From: Brevipalpus yothersi
Lineage: Eukaryota; Arthropoda; Arachnida; Trombidiformes; Tenuipalpidae
DNA length: 64,000 bases
NCBI GenBank assembly: GCA_003956705.1
Contig: QZCP01000645.1
Span: forward strand, 1-64,000
Direction: 5' to 3'
The number at the start of each line of letters is the position of its first letter. The stretch's first letter is position 1. Below, piece after piece: positions 62,767 through 64,000 of this stretch. The position numbers and the translations under genes were made by a program. The notes under the pieces are model-generated. The model saw only the letters and a program-made list of their open reading frames with translations, made no database searches and was not told the origin of the DNA.

Positions 62767-64000
62767 GAATACAGTTGACCAAAGTTGATGTGTTTGTGTA
62801 AAGGAAAGAAAGAGATTCTCCTTGAGGGAAAAAAGGAAAGTGGAAATAGTGGCAATATTGCTGTTCTTGACGGATTGTCTTCCAAAGATTCTCGTGTATA
62901 AAGTATTTTATAGATATATTCCGCAATAGATAGTCTCAATGGTACCGATAGAGTGGTGATTATCAACCGCAGAGAGTATGTTAGAAGAGTGGAGAGAGTA
63001 TCATGGTGAGTGGTAAAAGTCCGAGGAAAAAAAGTGCCCTGAGTGACCTGTGAAAGGAAATACAAGAGAGAAAGAGAGAAGAGAAAAAAATTCCCAAAAG
63101 ATTCAGTATTGTGACCAATGATTGCATGATCGATGATACTAGACCATCATTTACAATTCCCTTGTTTCAGGTCTCTTACTTTGCCATACCTCTAGCTCTC
63201 TGTATATATACCAATGTGTGTGACCAATGGTCAAAGTTATACATTTCTCAACCCTGCTGACCGATACATTGACTGCAATGGTTGACTTAACGATTTGTGC
63301 CCTTTTTTTCCTTCTATCTTCCTCTTATTCCTCCTCCTTCTCCTCGTGGCTGTTATTTTTGATGATCGATGGATGTTGGGGAGCAAAAAAACGTGAATCA
63401 ATTATTGAGAACAGAAATTTTTTTCTTCTCTTCATCTACAATACATATATCTTGGGCAAATAAAGTACAAGAACAAACATATATAAAAAGTTCTTTCATG
63501 AGGAATATGTCATGATGAAAGAATTTCAACAGTTTCATCATCGCCATCTACTGCTCAGATAGTTCCATGAAGCTTTTTTGTATATGATGCAATCCGAAGG
63601 ATATATTGCTGAAAGAGGATTTGAAGATTTCAAGAAAGATTTGAGAAAACACTAAACACCGATAAACACTTCAGTAGTGTTCCTTGCATGATACAACCTA
63701 ATGCTTCTTGGAATTATGAAACTTTTCACCTAATTGAAACATATTGCACGATTTTCAAAACTAGATCTATTTCTAGGAATATTTTTGATCAATCCTTCTT
63801 GACACCCTTCGATTTTCGAACTTCAAACGATCCCCTAAGCTTTCTAATGTGTCTTCACGAGCTAGGATGATCCATCATACTTTATGAGAAACTCTGATTC
63901 ATTAAAGTGGGCTCGGAAAAGTTTTGAGCATTCTAATGTACAGTGAATAATGTATAGTGAATAACTGTTACTTTAAGCAAATTCAGTAACTCTTACAACT

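Larger units (their letters stand above)
56824..64000. other. K2P-B 3' region and intergenic sequence
   Basis: No supported gene. Possible polyadenylation signals for K2P-B are ATTAAA at 57360-57365 and AATAAA at 57633-57638. GA arrays are at 56901-56935 and 57228-57261. Open frames at 57873-58163 and 59529-59834 show no family signature. A 599 bp N gap lies at 62168-62766. Confidence 0.65.

Noticed and set aside
62066..63065. Long open frames spanning the second N gap (also 34610-35162 at the first gap)
   Set aside because: Most of each frame is unknown sequence. The flanking parts show no coding character.

Overview
The window looks like an AT-rich animal genome contig. The evidence is spliced genes with GT-AG introns, neuronal ion-channel families, pervasive (GA)n/(TC)n microsatellites and two runs of N (34685-35023 and 62168-62766). 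Protein flavour and compact introns in one gene beside very long introns in its neighbours suggest an arthropod, perhaps a chelicerate or mite. That placement is inference only; no taxonomic marker is present.

Layout. Positions 1-12 kb hold no gene I can support. Positions 12.1-16.1 kb carry, on the minus strand, a complete NMDA-type glutamate receptor subunit 1 gene (Nmdar1): six coding exons, 1120 residues, plus a probable non-coding 5' exon. Head-to-head with it, starting at 17100 on the plus strand, is a two-pore-domain potassium (K2P) channel gene ('K2P-A'). It has two coding exons split by an 18.07 kb intron and encodes 898 residues, with a very large His/Asn/Ser-rich loop and two non-canonical selectivity filters. 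A second K2P gene ('K2P-B') runs from 45747 to 56823 with three coding exons, 471 residues and canonical filters. Between the two lies an intronless 371-residue orphan gene (43161-44276). Positions 57-64 kb hold no supported gene.

How the parts relate. K2P-A and K2P-B lie in the same orientation and share an intron at exactly the same place, phase 1 inside the first glycine codon of the first pore filter, so they look like old tandem paralogues. K2P-B should form a background K+ conductance. K2P-A keeps the full four-helix, two-pore layout, but its P1 filter reads TTLGHG and its P2 filter reads TIDLNT where TIG[FL]GD is expected. It is therefore a candidate for a silent, regulatory or otherwise altered channel subunit. 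NMDAR1 supplies the glycine-binding subunit of an excitatory receptor, and its 5' end shares a roughly 1 kb intergenic region with K2P-A. The orphan gene and K2P-B have clearly related, diverged sequence about 170-360 bp upstream of their start codons, which is the least expected piece of structure in the window.

All exon joins were read by eye from splice motifs, reading phase and family motifs. Every joined coding sequence is a multiple of three.
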